Source: Acidimicrobiaceae bacterium (GTDB lineage Bacteria; Actinomycetota; Acidimicrobiia; Acidimicrobiales; Ilumatobacteraceae). From it: 5,657 bases of DNA. Below the pieces are notes generated by a model, which saw only the letters and a program-made list of their open reading frames with translations, searched no databases and was not told where the DNA came from. The translations under genes and the position numbers were made by a program. Each line of letters opens with the position of its first letter. The first letter of the stretch is position 1. This document shows positions 5,288 through 5,657 of this stretch, in pieces. The stretch covers positions 1 to 5,657 of the forward strand of contig DMQJ01000202.1 of the NCBI GenBank assembly GCA_003455715.1, written 5' to 3'.

Positions 5288-5657
5288 TCAGCCGTCGAGG
5301 CGTGCGAAGTCGAGGTTGCACTTCTCGATCGCAGCGTCGAGCCCGCGGAACAGTTCGCGGAACTGCTGGCTGGTTGGTGACTCGGTGTAGGCGATGGCGA
5401 GGAAGGTCTCGTACCCAATCTCGTTGTACATCTCCCGACCCACGCAGCGGGCCTCGTCGTCGTTGAGCGGCGGGTTGGCCCTGCTGCCAAACGCCTGTCC
5501 GATGACGAGGGCAATCTCGTCGGGGAGCGGGGTGGGCTGGTTGGCGATGTCGAGTTCTGCCTGCAGTGCGTCGAGCTCACCCTCGAGGTCGGCGACCGTC
5601 TCGTTCAGCGACTCGACCTCGCCGGTGGCCTCGTCGAGGCTTTCCTGCGTGGGGGCG
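5288..5657 (-). CDS. Unrecognised protein with coiled coil and Cys-pair C-terminal domain (5' end outside window)
   Basis: On the minus strand a frame is open from the window edge to a TGA (TCA at 5288-5290 on the + strand), giving 122 codons. Numbering from the window edge, residues 7-38 are an acidic coiled coil with clean heptads: V14, V21, L28 and L35 at one core position and L17, L24 and L31 at the other. A proline-containing linker (QPTPLPDE, 40-47) leads to a helical domain with LNDDEARCVGREMYNEIG (64-81) and ends AAIEKCNLDFARLDG. Cys71 and Cys113 could form a disulfide if the protein is exported. The LxDxEAxCV...C pattern recalls small domains of exported actinobacterial proteins, but I cannot name the family. 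The start and any signal peptide lie outside the window. The gene is convergent with the P450 gene, with a 28-base gap. Confidence 0.7.
   Translation of the reverse strand, partial: APTQESLDEATGEVESLNETVADLEGELDALQAELDIANQPTPLPDEIALVIGQAFGSRANPPLNDDEARCVGREMYNEIGYETFLAIAYTESPTSQQFRELFRGLDAAIEKCNLDFARLDG

Noticed and set aside
4810..5580. Minus-strand open frame (256 codons) opposite the P450 end and the right-edge gene
   Set aside because: It runs through the P450 haem-binding region on one side and is out of frame with the better minus-strand frame ending at 5288. It is Ser/Thr/Arg-rich with no domain.
1..5657. Defence system, phage, transposon, tRNA or rRNA content
   Set aside because: No transposase, integrase, toxin-antitoxin, nuclease or reverse transcriptase motifs, no terminal inverted repeats and no tRNA-like or rRNA-like stretches were seen on either strand.

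Overview
The window looks like chromosomal DNA from a high-GC actinobacterium. The evidence is the strong G/C preference at third codon positions, the short intergenic gaps, a sortase-type C-terminal signal on a secreted protein (a Gram-positive trait), and a set of CoA and P450 oxidation enzymes typical of actinobacterial lipid or steroid catabolism. An Acidimicrobiia-like host is my inference from the style of the surface protein and of the secreted-type Cys-pair protein. It cannot be proven from this window.

Layout. (1) Positions 3-407, + strand: the last 134 codons of an acyl-CoA dehydrogenase-fold flavoprotein, cut by the window edge. (2) Positions 408-526: a 119-base intergenic gap with two tandem hairpins, a possible -10 element and a clear Shine-Dalgarno sequence. 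(3) Positions 527-2515, +: a 662-aa cell-surface protein with a signal peptide, a right-handed beta-helix built from a roughly 28-residue repeat, a choice-of-anchor Q type segment, two cadherin/Big_9-like domains and a C-terminal IPATG / membrane helix / Arg-tail sorting signal. (4) Positions 2547-3326, +: a crotonase-fold protein that lacks both classical hydratase glutamates. (5) Positions 3323-4006, +: a nitroreductase-family flavoprotein whose start overlaps the crotonase stop (ATGA). (6) Positions 4066-5259, +: a complete bacterial cytochrome P450. (7) A perfect 12-bp inverted repeat with the P450 stop codon in its loop lies between the P450 gene and a convergent gene. (8) Positions 5288-5657, -: the C-terminal 122 codons of an unrecognised protein with a coiled coil followed by a two-cysteine domain.

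How the genes may work together. Crotonase and nitroreductase are almost certainly co-transcribed and translationally coupled, and the P450 gene follows 59 bases later on the same strand. With the upstream acyl-CoA dehydrogenase-like gene, this suggests oxidation of a hydrophobic substrate and CoA-thioester processing. The substrate cannot be read from the sequence. The surface-protein gene sits inside this run, probably with its own promoter, and has no obvious functional link to it.

I did not find a convincing new multi-gene system. The points most worth checking are the crotonase active site, the C(TACG)G hairpin in front of the crotonase start, the hairpin around the P450 stop codon, and the partial minus-strand gene at the right edge.
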